Positions 11,869-22,553 of a stretch of DNA of 64,000 nt are shown in pieces. The notes beneath the pieces are model-generated. The model had not been told where the DNA came from and did no database searches. It saw nothing but the letters and a program-made list of their open reading frames with translations. The stretch is from the NCBI GenBank assembly GCA_001414485.1, contig LLEY01000026.1, positions 186,001-250,000 of the forward strand, read 5' to 3'. Source of the stretch: Calycina herbarum (lineage: Eukaryota > Ascomycota > Leotiomycetes > Helotiales > Pezizellaceae). Within the stretch, counting starts at the first letter, position 1. Each line of letters starts with the position of its first letter. Made by a program: the position numbers and the translations under genes.

Positions 11869-13752
11869 TCACTCATCCCCTTCCTCACTATACTCATCCG
11901 AGTCCCCAACAAGCGCACCGAAATCCACCTCTCGTCCCCCAAGATCAAAACACCACCTTACGCCCTCCCACCCCGCCCGTCTCTTCATATCAACATCCAC
12001 ATCTCCCATCGGCTTCCTCACTCCTGTCCCTAGCTTTTGGAATGCTCTTTCCGGAACATGACTCCCCTCTATCTCAAATCCAGTGACTAGCGCCGCAACG
12101 AACGACAAGATCTCAGCCGTAGCAAAATGTCGCCCCGGACAAAGATGTTTCCCTCCTCCAAAAGGGAAATACCCCTGTGTCTGCTTCCTCTTCGTCTCCT
12201 TATCAAGCTGCGCCTTCGTCTCAGACAAGAAGCGGGAAGGATTAAAAGTATCAACATCCTCGCCCCAAATAGCAGGGGAGGAATGCGTAATCCCGGATGG
12301 AAGTTGGATAACAGCCGGACTCTGAAGCGAAAAAGTATTCTCATTCGCCTTCAAAGTCGCCGGCGCAACAACAGATCTCACAGAAGTAGCAGACCCTACC
12401 AACCTCAGCGTCTCATGGAAAGTAGCCACCAGAAGTGGACAATGCGTTTGAAAAAGTGTCGTATCCATAACTGCCTTGTCCTGTCCTGTACGTCTCGATT
12501 TCCGACGGTGAACGATTTGTTCGACTTCCGCGCGGATAGCAATGAGTAATTCAGGATCGGAGAGGATGTAGGTTAGTTGCCAGAAGGAGGTTGAGACTGT
12601 ATTTGTGGTGGCTAGGAATATGGTAGAGACTTCAAAATTTGCGATGTCTGAGTCTTCGAATCCCCATTTTTTGCAGGTGGCGAGGTGGGAGCGTATTAGT
12701 TCGCTGGCTTCTTTGTCGTGCCCGTTGGCGTAATATTTTGCGAATGCGTTTCTTATCGCTATTCTGGCGTGATATGCTTTTGGTGCGATGAATGTTGGCA
12801 GGAATTGGAGCATGAGGAGGGTCATGTCTGCTTCGAAATGCCTGTGATTCGTGTTAGTCATTGTACTCAATTGACCGAGACTGTATTTAGCGTAGAATTT
12901 CTGAGGAGATATCGTACCATAGAGAATCTACAAGCTCCGAGTTGCCGGAAAATGGATTATTAGGTCCATAAATTGCCTCGGCCGACGCAATCGTAATAGT
13001 ATTCCTCATCCACCTGTAAAGTCCAAACTTGCCATCCCCATTATTATCAATATCATTGAGCGATCCTGCCACTCCTTCCAAAACTGCTCTGTTCAAATCA
13101 ATCAATGCTGGTCCTGGCGAAAGTGTATCTGCCATGATCCTATGGTTCTCGTTGAGGAATGATTTCCCCGTATTTCCATTCAAAAACGCTCCCTTTGGAT
13201 CGTATCCTGGAGCTGTCTCTCCCCGAATAATTCGCATCCCATGTTGACTGATTTGGAAAAGTCGTTCCGAGGATTCGACGACGAAGGAACCGAAGTCGAA
13301 GGTTTTGGCGTTGCGGTAGGCCGCTTGTATTAAGGAGGGATCACAAATAACGTAGACTCTCGATGAGCCAATTCTTAATGTGAATGCTGGCCATGATGGG
13401 CATTTGGAGCTACACAATTGATCAGTAAGTTGTACAACTTGAGAAAATGTAGGTCCCATTCAGAGAATGGTTCCACCACAGCCATGTCGTACCTTAACAT
13501 CTGCATGTACCCAACCTGCCACCTTAACATCCCTATTAAATGTCCGATAAATGGTATTCTCGAAGCCAAGACTGGTGGCTCTCGATTCTCGCATATCTTC
13601 TTTGGTTCTGTCCTACTAAATGCCACCATTGCTCCCACTGCCATTAACATCCCCGCTAGAATCGTTGGAACTATCATATTCCTGTTATTATTTTCGACAC
13701 CGACGACTGCAGCTATCGATGGAAGAATGACTGTTTCGTTTGCATAAGACAT
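11869..13752 (-). CDS. cytochrome P450 monooxygenase
   Basis: Three exons in minus order (13752-13493, 13409-12918, 12841-11869) with introns of 83 and 76 bases give 574 residues in one frame. A membrane anchor lies near residues 25-45 (MIVPTILAGMLMAVGAMVAF), followed by a Pro-containing hinge (RIPFIGHLIGML). The I-helix region holds EVSTIFLATTNTVSTSFW. FHETLRLVGS carries the ExxR pair, and FPFGGGKHLCPGRHFA is the haem-binding loop with the axial Cys. The overall pattern resembles the CYP7/CYP8-like fungal P450s that are often annotated as cholesterol 7-alpha-hydroxylase-like; the substrate is unknown. It has no adjacent synthase or tailoring genes, so it is probably not part of a cluster. 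The start is the ATG just before the hydrophobic anchor; an in-frame upstream codon exists but gives a charged extension. Confidence 0.92.
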
Positions 13753-14637
13753 CTTGATTCGATTTCGACGTCGTTGATTCTCGTCCAAGGGGAAATTGAG
13801 GAAATTGACCTCCTGTTTTAACAGCCTGTCTCGTCATGGAATTCCTCGAGTAGCAATAGAACAACGAATATAATATGTTTGCGTAGAGTAAATAATAAAA
13901 TAAGTTGAGAAAAAGGAAGAGAGGAAGAGAAAGAGAAGAAAGAACAAGAGCTTGAGAAGCGTAGACCAGCAAATAGATATACCTATACGCGGCTTGTTAC
14001 AGCAAGCTTCGGTCCAACTTCTACTTTGTTTGATATGCCTCACGGGAACCGGGCTCCATCACCGGTTAATTTTGGGCAGCAGCCTATCAAAGGGATGTTT
14101 CTGGCCCATGTTCAAGGATTTCCTGTCGCAAGAAGATGTGACGGTTTGGGCGGCTTCTTTGGGTTTGCTGCAACAGGTGAGAGAGTTCTAACGTTTCGGA
14201 ACTTGCATCAGCCGCGAGAGGTTGGAGGGAGTGAGGAAGGAAATACCGAGTGTGGCTCCACTCTTCAGCCTCGGCGATCTTGGCATGCTTGGCACGGTTC
14301 GAATGACCATCTGAGCATTGAAAATCAGAGCCTCCAAACAACTGTAAGACCAGGGGGATTTTGGAATGGAAAATTCACGACATCTGATGAAGAGTTGGGA
14401 AATAAACAGCTTCGCGCATTCAATCTCACAACACCTCTTCTATCGTGCAGGATTCAATTTAAGCTTTATTTTAATTATTTTCAAGGCCACGCACCACTTC
14501 CCCAACTTCTCACCGCAACGGTCTCCATCCGACAAGACTTCACTCGGAACACAAGCTCTCCGTCCAAGGAAAATAAGCCCTTTCCGATCGCCACTGCACG
14601 TAATCGCCAACCAACCAACAGCCACAACAGTCCCCCT
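13753..14637. other. upstream region of the P450 gene; long ORFs judged non-coding
   Basis: Contains a 211-codon open frame (+, 14026-14661) and a shorter minus frame over the same bases. Neither starts at a good ATG or shows a domain, and composition looks random. Treated as non-coding. Confidence 0.4.
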
Positions 14638-14642
14638 TTCAA

Positions 14643-14668
14643 CCAATCAGAATCCCTCTAATATATAA
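14643..14668 (+). promoter_or_regulatory. CCAAT box and TATA-like core promoter
   Basis: ACCAATCAG at about 14642-14650 is followed 11 bases later by ATATATAAG (14661-14669). The pair points rightwards and sits about 65 bases upstream of the small ORF at 14730. Motif match only. Confidence 0.4.
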
Positions 14669-14729
14669 GACATCCCCAGAATCCCATTGAAAATTTTGAA
14701 TCTGAAGGGGAGAAAAAAGAAATCGATTC

Positions 14730-14876
14730 ATGACAGGAACGGGCGGGTGGGATAGATCATCCCATCCGTCCCAAGACGGGATTTCTTCTGGCCTTGGGAA
14801 ACAAACTTCCCCTCATGTGCAGAGCAAAGCAGATTGCATGCGGCACGTACTTATGGATGAGATGACTTCCGAGTGA
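14730..14876 (+). CDS. candidate 48-residue small ORF containing a strong hairpin
   Basis: An ATG about 65 bases downstream of a CCAAT/TATA pair opens a 48-codon frame ending MDEMTSE-stop. The peptide is polar, with one Cys and no signal peptide or membrane segment. Bases 14741-14772 can fold into a 13-14 bp stem with a 5-base loop (GGGCGGGTGGGAT pairing with ATCCCATCCGTCCC), so a structured non-coding RNA is an equal alternative. The last codons belong to a motif repeated twice more downstream. No family recognised. Confidence 0.22.
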   Translation: MTGTGGWDRSSHPSQDGISSGLGKQTSPHVQSKADCMRHVLMDEMTSE

Positions 14877-15284
14877 AACAATATTTCCTTTACCTCGTCT
14901 AGTGTCGAGCTTTTATTATTGCAGGTCTCTGATAAGATTTCTGGATTCTGGTATTTCTGAAAGCGTAATATTAATCGGATGTCACTATGAATCGTATGGA
15001 TGAGATGACTTCCGAGCGAGACACATTTTGACTTTGAGCTTATCGTTATTTGCTTTGGGGTTAGGCGTCTTGATAGGGTAGGTCGCACTCTGCATGTCAA
15101 AATTTTATTTCAAGAACATGGTGCACAGTTACCTAGGGGGGATGACAACCCAGCGGAATATTAGAAGTTCTTTCTCTTTGTCGCATTCTCTCGTTCCCTG
15201 GGTTAGGAAAACACTTGGAGTGACCGGTTGCAAGTACCGCGTGAGCATATGGATGGATGAGCTGGCATCCGAGTAAGACAATAT
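14852..15284 (+). repeat. three dispersed direct copies of a ~32-bp motif
   Basis: Copies at 14852-14884, 14995-15026 and 15252-15284 share TATGGATGAGATGACTTCC followed by GAG, Y-G-A-R and ACAATAT. Copies 1 and 2 are nearly identical across the core. Copy 3 differs at three core positions but keeps the reading MDELASE-stop in place of MDEMTSE-stop. The spacing (143 and 257 bases) is irregular, so this is not a simple tandem array. Confidence 0.6.
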
Positions 15285-16380
15285 AGCTTCAATGTTTCTC
15301 TCGAGTCGTGTTGTATTTAGGTTGGAGTTGGAGATGGAGACGGAGATGGAGACATTACGCAGACGAACTCGGATGACTTAATAGAGATGTCTCCTAATTA
15401 TCTACTTCCATTTCAGAGACCCTACTTATAGAAAGAGAGAGCTTTCTGGGATATTTTTCGCATTTATAATATCCTTTGGTTCTTTGCTTGGATTTGTGGA
15501 GCGCTTGGCATAGGGCAAGTTAGACTTCATATCATGAGGGGTGCTCGCTCTCACACTCTGTCTACACCTCGAATTTTTACAACGTCGCCATCAATTATTG
15601 AGAAGTAACATGCATTCTGTATTGACCCACTCTTCCATCTTCGACAGTAAAGACTCATTCGACAGCAAGTTCAAATAATCGATAACACGAGGGTACTTTG
15701 ACATTCGCAGCCTTCAGCACATATTCAGTCAACTTTCCTTCTCAGAAAAAATTTGAACCCAAAAATCCCTCCTGTAAACAATTGCCCAGGTTCAGCTCTC
15801 AAGAAAATAGTTCACCATCTTCTTCTGAGTTGCCAAGCGCTCTGTTTCTCCTCCGGATGTCAAAATGATTATCCCGGGCAGTATACTACGTATTCGGGGC
15901 CTGTGATTTGGTGTTAGCATATTTATCAACCGTGTGTCTTTCCTCACACACGAATCAGGGTTTGACGGTGTTGTGGAGTTATATTGTGCTCTCAAAGTGT
16001 TGTCGAATGAGATATGTAATCTGGAAAAGCGTAGACTAAAAGTGAACTTATCAAGTTGACAGGTTTGAAAAGAATTGTATTTACTTACCGAACCCTTGTT
16101 TGAATTAAATAACGAGAGATGTGCCTTGATCAGCTGTTTTACTTTAAGGCTCAGAGATTATGTATATTCTCTACATTATACTTCTTTTGAGAAGGACTTC
16201 TGTTATAGTGAGAGCTCGCAGGAACTCGAGAAGATGATCTAGCGAAAGGGTATATGGTAGGTGCTTATGATTCAAAGTAATATTAGATACTTTGTTGCCT
16301 ATTTATTCCCTCACAGCTCCATTTGATGAACTCTTACTTTGACATGAGTACTTCCGTTCTGCAATTCAACATAACTTTCA
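14885..16380. other. gene-free tract between repeats
   Basis: Apart from repeat copies 2 and 3, a GGAGAT/GGAGAC hexamer run lies at about 15326-15352. Otherwise I see only AT-leaning sequence without supported ORFs. Confidence 0.4.
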
Positions 16381-16385
16381 AAATA

Positions 16386-16760
16386 TTAAGCGAGACTGGC
16401 CAAATCCGAGCTTCGGAGATGTTTATTTCCGAGATAATTCCGAGATAAATATTTCCGAGTAAAGTATCTCCGAGTGAAATAATATCTCTGCGTAAAGTAA
16501 TTCGGAAGTTGACGTATAAATCCGAAGTAAAATATAATATCTCCGAATATAATTCCGACAGCAGTTATCAAATCCGAGGTTCGGAGATAATCATTTCCGA
16601 GGTAAATATATTCTGAGAGTAGATGAGATAAATTTCCGAAGCCGAAGATAATTATTTCCTAGAGTAGATATATTTCCGAGATACAATTCCGAAGTCAAAT
16701 CCGAGGTTCGGGAATATTTATTTCCGAAGTAGATATAATTCCGATATAATTCAGGACGTG
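16386..16760. repeat. TCCGAG-rich minisatellite-like array
   Basis: About 370 bases hold some twenty TCCGA or TTCGGA words, mostly as TTTCCGAGATAAAT-like units of 13-17 bases. A larger unit beginning CAAATCCGAGSTTCGGAGAT recurs at about 16390, 16568 and 16695, each time followed by ATTTCCGAG. TCCGA-GGT-TCGGA in this unit is a small palindrome. The minus-strand open frames across it (rich in Arg, Tyr, Lys) follow from the repeat and are not credible genes. The function could be structural or a protein-binding array. Confidence 0.65.
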
Positions 16761-19467
16761 AAAAGAACTCACTTGCCGTCGGAGAAAAGCACTCGGAGAA
16801 ACGACGGAAAAAAGATGTCAAGAGTATAGGCGATTCAGGCTTGTAGCCTGTAAGGCCCCGCAAAGTGCCCTGGAGCAACCGTATGTCACAAGCGCTGTAT
16901 TTCTAGTGAGCCCTCCCTGTATTTTAGGGGAAAATCGTGTTTTTATAGGCTCGCTTGACCCCTTCTCCGTTTACGGCTGGCAAATCAGAAGCTTTCAGGG
17001 CCTGAATCTCCTATACCTTTGACCGCATCACGCGTCCTCCATAAGACATGCTACGAGATTCCTCTACCATAACTATGACAACACATTCCACCCATACTAT
17101 TTTGCTCCTAGTGTGTTTTTGTTTCTAAATGGTTCTCGAATGCTATTTACTCTCAAAAACGTTCAATCGTGTTTGGATTTGTAGGTCTCAGTCGTCAATT
17201 TTCCTCCCGAATTATATAAGTATTTCGACAGCAATCTTAGTTTCGACAATAGGACCTTGAGACATTCCTTGTACTGTGTACAGCTATACTTCACTTCGGC
17301 ATGAAGAGAGAAGGTTATAAGAAGTGCCACTTTTAGAACACGTCAAACGAAGAATTCTTTCTTACACGCGATCCATGTTCGCTCATCACCATCCTCCGGT
17401 AAGATGGTTATGTAGTTCTTAGGTTGGAGTGCTACGATGGCAATCCACTTGCACTCTCGTTTTTGAAAAGTAGTCGACGTCCCCACCCCCCCTGTTCCAT
17501 TGAAGTACTTTCCAGATGATAGCTAAGTGTTGAACGTGAATTCAATGTTCTACAACGTACTGCTTCCACACCTCTCGTTTCAAGACCAGATACAGTGCAA
17601 GGTTAGCGAAATCTGGACTGCAACACAGGGTACACTTCAAGCGACACCACATCCTTCTATTGAAGATACTATCCATCTATAACGTAGCAGAAGCCCGGGG
17701 GGGGGGGATTTACGAGGAAGAAGATTCGTCCAATCCGACATATGAGTTTCCGAGAACAGTGAGATCATACTAGTGGTATTGACGCAAATGGTCGGTTATT
17801 CGAGAGCCACAAGGAGTGAACTGGGATAAAGTTGAAAAGGTATTTGCTTTCACTCTTCAATATCCAGGTTCCTAATCCCCCCTTGTATGTAGAGAAAACG
17901 AACATACTTTTCTTTCGACGGCGACTCCCACTCGTCGTATCAAATCTATAACGATCTTCAAAAAATTTTAAAACCCGGCCGTTAAATCGCAAATCCACGC
18001 AAACTTACTGGAATGGGGACATGTCAAAAAGATACATAAACAAGCTCTCAAATTATTCTACTGGGATTAATTGGCATATATAAACCTACACCCAAGCCGC
18101 CCCATTACCTCTAGACAGACAAAAACAAGATGAAGAGCAACGCGTGGGAAGACGGTTGGAGAACAAGATATTGTGCCCCGGGAGGAATACTTGACTTGGC
18201 TTTCAGGGAGATAGACATTCCAACCCCATAACCCATCATCAAACCAAATAAAGTCTCCCACTTCGACAACAAAATATATTTCGACAGCAAATCCATCAAG
18301 CCATTCCCACCCTCCTTTCTCCCTCTATCCCACAACCAAGATGCAAACCCCTTTCCTTTCAATACGCGTATCCAACACTATCTTCTGGAAACATTCGTTT
18401 CGTTCCATTCCCAACCGACCACCTTAGAGAGAGCCGTCTTTTTGCATTCATACCTTGGTTACAGAAGTCCCATGCAAACCACCTTTAAAAGCACGAAGAG
18501 CCATGGAAGAGAAGGCGCCTATGAATAGTACTCATAAAAACTTCTCAAACCTTTCTGAATCCCTTTTCTATATCTCTATTCAGCCTTGAAAATTGAATAT
18601 GCATATATTCTTCATACCTAGACCACTTGGGGGTAAATACTATGTAAGCTTGTACAAAAAAGCATTTGTCTCCACCTTTTTTCAGTACAGTCGCATCTTA
18701 CTGCTTCCTTTAGCTACTTCACTTCCGCGGCCTAACGATATCATATCATCAATTGGGATAGGCGTTTTTGTTTTCACCGGAAGCTGATGGACTCCCCCCC
18801 CCCCCCCCCCCCCATTTCGCACAGCAGAATGGTTCTCAACAGTAAGTGCCCGGGGTACTTCTGGAAAAACCCCATAACCAAACTGCTAAACAAAATTAAC
18901 AATCATGGCGAAAAACGGAAAATCAAGGGGTACACGCGTAGGATTTACGTGATCTAGGCTTAGGAAAACGAAACAGGCAACCCCCTGGTAGAAGGGCGAT
19001 TTGTGTGAGATGAGATATATTCTTTGCTAGTTCAAGAAGATAGAAAATAGGTATCCCATGACAAGAAATTACATCTAGATCAACTATTAAAGTCTCTGAC
19101 CTGATTGGATCTGGCGTCATGGGGTTCCTAGGGGTTTAGCTTAGTATTTTACTTACGAGTTAGGCAATTGAGAGAAATGCTACCAGAAAATTAGATCAGA
19201 AAGTAGCTCAAGTTACAAAACTTGCGTGACATTAAATTAAAGCATTAGAATAAATATGGATTATGGAAAAAATTATTTAGACATAAGAAAAGGCTTTATT
19301 ATATTAAGAGAAGTGCGAAGTATTAGATTAGAAATAATTGAAATAGTATTAAATAAAAGTAAAGAAAGGTAAAAAGGGGCAGAGAGAGGGTTAAAATAGT
19401 TTGCTATTTCTACCTAACCGGCTGGTCTCTACGTTACCCGCACTTTCGATCGAGCGCTGTAGGGGAT
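16761..19467. other. 2.7-kb gene-free region with homopolymer tracts
   Basis: No supported ORF. It contains an 11-base G run (17697-17707) and a 20-base C run (18794-18813). From about 19140 to 19380 it becomes strongly AT-rich, which could be decayed transposon sequence. No repeat ends could be defined there. Confidence 0.4.
18794..18813 (+). repeat. 20-base C homopolymer
   Basis: The longest of several C/G runs in intergenic DNA of this window (others at 17697, 30943, 33733, 36833, 52335, 52552). Confidence 0.8.
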
Positions 19468-20733
19468 TTATATTCTCGTACTCCAAGATTCAACACCAAG
19501 AGTGAACCAAGAGTAAGCTTCAGAAACTCCAAGAGTACTGAGCCAATCGACGATTATAATTGCCACCCAATGCGCTAAATGCCCACCAGCCCATGGATAC
19601 TGTCTGTAGAAAGCACGTAAGCTGTTTACATACTGCCAAGAATGCCACAGCAAATACGCACCACAAATCATTGGTCCCAAAATTTGAGGCAGCTGGCTAA
19701 TCTTATACAAAGCGAGACAGCGGACCCAAAAGATCAAGGGTGTAACCATGCCCTGGGCCATCTTGGTAGCCATGTGAGGTGTTGTCTGGTACATGGCTCG
19801 GAATCCAGGCTCGAAAAAAAGACACTGCAGTCTCAGTCGCAAACCAGAGCGATACCATCGCTTGAGTTGCGAAATGAAGCCACTGTCAGCCAAAATTCCG
19901 GTCGCAACTTCTGCGTCTGGGGTGAGCTGCATGCCGAGTTTCCATTGCAGGCTGTTGGTAGTAAGGTGGTTAAAGAGTACCCAGCGTGTGATGAACGAGT
20001 CATCACCGGTGTTTTGTCGTACGCCTAACCAGGCTTCACTTTGGAATTCATGCTGGAAGAAAGTGTCGGTCATGATCTCTCTGCGGACCAGCATCGTGGC
20101 TCCAGAAACGACGAAATTAGTGCCGCCATCAGCCGCGAAGAAGGCCATGGTGCTGTCGTATCGTCTGGAGCGCAGCTTTACCGCAGCTACCTCCCAGGGA
20201 GTAATGATATCCGGGTCTTGCCGCTCTTGAGGAACAAAAGAGCAGATTGGGCCACCGACCAGACCTACATCTTGATGTTCAAATGGAGAGAGCAGACTTG
20301 TGAGGACGGTGGGCTTCCAGAGAGCGTCGTCGTCAACGAGTGCTAATATATTTCCACTGCTTCGGTTGATACCTTCAATTAGCTGGTCTCTCTTCTGCGG
20401 GTGAGCGATGGTTGTGATGGTGATAGATAGACCAAGCTCACTCGCATTCTTCCGAGCTGGCCCAACGAGTCTTTCCACAACATCTAGCCATGCGGGAACC
20501 GTGACGATAATGATCTCGCGCGGTCGGTTTTCAATGACGCTATTCAGGTTGTCAGTGAATTTTGGGCTTGGATCCACTGTTGGAATGATGACACTCACAT
20601 CTGATGAAGCGTAGGTTGACTTTTTAGGGAGGGGGTATTTAGTGTATGCGTTGACATACTTTTTACGCTTGTAGCTCTCAAAGTTGTCCCAGAACGTGAG
20701 AGCGGTAAGGGCTGCAGGCCAAAAATAAGACAT
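19468..20733 (-). CDS. family 2 glycosyltransferase, polysaccharide synthase-like
   Basis: Intronless, 421 residues. SDVSVIIPTVDPSP opens the GT-A nucleotide-sugar domain. ALVDDDALWKP carries the DxD metal site, TGDDSFITRW matches the acceptor/catalytic Asp region, and SQLKRWYRSG matches the Q-x-x-R-W motif of processive beta-glycosyltransferases (hyaluronan, chitin and Cps1-type synthases). Two or three hydrophobic segments follow near residues 310-415. The family makes extracellular or wall polysaccharide at the plasma membrane. It recalls the fungal GT2 proteins needed for hyphal growth on surfaces (Zymoseptoria GT2), though it lacks a long N-terminal membrane region. An upstream in-frame start at 20814 is non-ATG, so the ATG at 20733 is preferred. 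AT-rich sequence flanks it on both sides. Confidence 0.87.
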   Translation of the reverse strand: MSYFWPAALTALTFWDNFESYKRKKYVNAYTKYPLPKKSTYASSDVSVIIPTVDPSPKFTDNLNSVIENRPREIIIVTVPAWLDVVERLVGPARKNASELGLSITITTIAHPQKRDQLIEGINRSSGNILALVDDDALWKPTVLTSLLSPFEHQDVGLVGGPICSFVPQERQDPDIITPWEVAAVKLRSRRYDSTMAFFAADGGTNFVVSGATMLVRREIMTDTFFQHEFQSEAWLGVRQNTGDDSFITRWVLFNHLTTNSLQWKLGMQLTPDAEVATGILADSGFISQLKRWYRSGLRLRLQCLFFEPGFRAMYQTTPHMATKMAQGMVTPLIFWVRCLALYKISQLPQILGPMICGAYLLWHSWQYVNSLRAFYRQYPWAGGHLAHWVAIIIVDWLSTLGVSEAYSWFTLGVESWSTRI

Positions 20734-21617
20734 TGTAAATATGTTTACTAGCTGTATATTGGATTGTAGCGAGGTATAATGGTGTTGGTTGAATTGTAAA
20801 TTGGAGTAAAACATACGCTGTTATTTAACCTCGACAGCCTAAATTGCTTCGTGTTTATACGATCAAACAGTATCACGATTATCATGTTAATACTCTTTGT
20901 TAGTAGCCCGTAATTACATGCTGTTACTCTGTTTCTCGTAAGGAACTAAGTGTTCTCATAAACTTGTATAACCATAGGCTAAGCGAGTTAAAGGGGGGTA
21001 GGTACTGTTTTATGCTTGAGGTTAACACTTATTAGAATAAACATATTTCAAGCACTAAAGGGGCTAGTCGCATTTGTCTAGACTCGGAAACAAATCTTTG
21101 TTTGCATTTCTTCTTTGAAATTGTTTCCTAAGATAAACAAAGAGAAGCACAAATAGATTATGGAAAAATAGATAAAGGGGGAGGGACAAGCGGAGAGTTA
21201 ATGCCTGAGGCTGCCACACTATATGCTGGAAGTCAGCAGCGTCAAGTCTCTTGTCGCTTGTAAGTCTTCAAATTCTTACAATTAAGCCACATCAAAGGTG
21301 TTGCTTTTGTCAAACAATCGTAATAATAAGGAGGTAAGTAAAATGAATTGAGCTGTCAGGAAGCAATACAGAAGTGTCAACCGACATTGTGGATTTGTAA
21401 CCTGGTTTACTGGGAAGCCAGGTCTCAAGAACAATGAAATCAGAAGCTTTGTGGTCAAATGAGTATTGTCCAACATAGTTCTTGGTGTATATACTACTAT
21501 GCCGAAGCTTTACAATAGAACCCGTTTTCGAAGAATATTAAAACAAAAAGCGCAATTTCAATTTCGATGTTCTCCATCTCAGCCACATATATTTTGCCTT
21601 CTGAAGACACATCTATC
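20734..21617. other. AT-rich spacer upstream of the GT2 gene
   Basis: No supported ORF. Words such as GATTATGGAAAAA occur both here (about 21155) and on the other flank of the GT2 gene (about 19258), hinting at shared decayed sequence. Confidence 0.35.
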
Positions 21618-22553
21618 TCAAGCGAAGATTTCCTTGTGTGCCTTCACCCACTCCACATACTTCATAGGCTCCTCTCCACTGTATTTCTTAACATTCGCCA
21701 TCGCTTTCTTGTACTGCTCACCCTCATACATCTTAATTCCGCCCGCTTCGAACCTCCCCACAAACAAATCGACCAAGGTTTGGGCAAAAAACTCCGGCAT
21801 CCCATTATCCCCAAATACCTTCAAACACTCCTCCTTCCCAATCTCCACGACCTTGATCTCCTTCCTTAAAACAGTCCCAATAATCCTTATCATGTCCCTC
21901 TGACTCAAAAGCTCCGGTCCACAAAGACGAATGAAGTTTACCCCCTCCGTACTCTTTGGCCCCGCCGCGACGAGCTTCCCAGCAACCTTCCCAATATCTT
22001 CCGGCGTGATATTATCATAAGTCAACTCGGGATAAAAAAGCTTGGCCACACCCTCCTCTTTGATCCCTTTCGCATACCATCCCGCCGCATTCGTCGCGAA
22101 AAAGGCAGGTCGAACAGCTACATATCCTCCTTTCCCAAACACTTCCTCGAGCGCAATCTCCGCTTGGGCATGCATAAACCCGATGATGTTTTTCTTTGTA
22201 ACTTCCCGGATGTCTTCCTGAATACTAGTGCTACTCAAAAACACGACGAATTCGATCCCACCCTCTTTCAATGCTTCGAATGCGGGCCTCATATCAACCC
22301 CAAAGGTAAGGTAGACGAAAGCGTGTTTTGCTCCAGTCTTGGTGGCTGCGTCTTTGAGAGTTTCCGGTTTGGTGAGGTCGCCTTGAATCCTTTCGAACCC
22401 ACCTTCTTTCTCTTTGGCGGAAGTGATGGCTGGGATGACTTTTGTGGTGTCTCGCATGCCTAGATAGACTTTTGCTCCGGCTTTTTGAGCTGCAAGCGCG
22501 GCGAAGGAGCCTACGCCACCGGTTGGGCCGAAGATAAGGGTTTTGGTAGACAT
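21618..22553 (-). CDS. NmrA-like NAD(P)-binding protein
   Basis: Intronless, 311 residues. The start shows TLIFGPTGGVGSFAALAA, a glycine-rich GxxGxxG Rossmann motif of the atypical SDR/NmrA class. RIQGDLTKPETL follows, then VVFLSSTSI where the SDR serine strand lies, and AVRPAFFATNA in the substrate-binding part. No catalytic YxxxK is obvious, which is usual for the NmrA group. Members act as redox-sensing regulators or as reductases of the isoflavone-reductase type; which applies cannot be told here. The first ATG follows a T-rich leader. Confidence 0.9.
   Translation of the reverse strand: MSTKTLIFGPTGGVGSFAALAAQKAGAKVYLGMRDTTKVIPAITSAKEKEGGFERIQGDLTKPETLKDAATKTGAKHAFVYLTFGVDMRPAFEALKEGGIEFVVFLSSTSIQEDIREVTKKNIIGFMHAQAEIALEEVFGKGGYVAVRPAFFATNAAGWYAKGIKEEGVAKLFYPELTYDNITPEDIGKVAGKLVAAGPKSTEGVNFIRLCGPELLSQRDMIRIIGTVLRKEIKVVEIGKEECLKVFGDNGMPEFFAQTLVDLFVGRFEAGGIKMYEGEQYKKAMANVKKYSGEEPMKYVEWVKAHKEIFA

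Noticed and set aside
14026..14661. 211-codon open frame on the + strand
   Set aside because: No ATG at its start, no domain, composition like chance; an antisense frame overlaps it.
16386..16878. Minus-strand frames with Arg/Tyr/Lys repeats
   Set aside because: They are translations of the TCCGAG array and carry no independent coding signal.
11869..22553. Secondary-metabolite cluster (P450, GT2, NmrA-like)
   Set aside because: No synthase, transporter or regulator nearby, and the genes are separated by large gene-free stretches.
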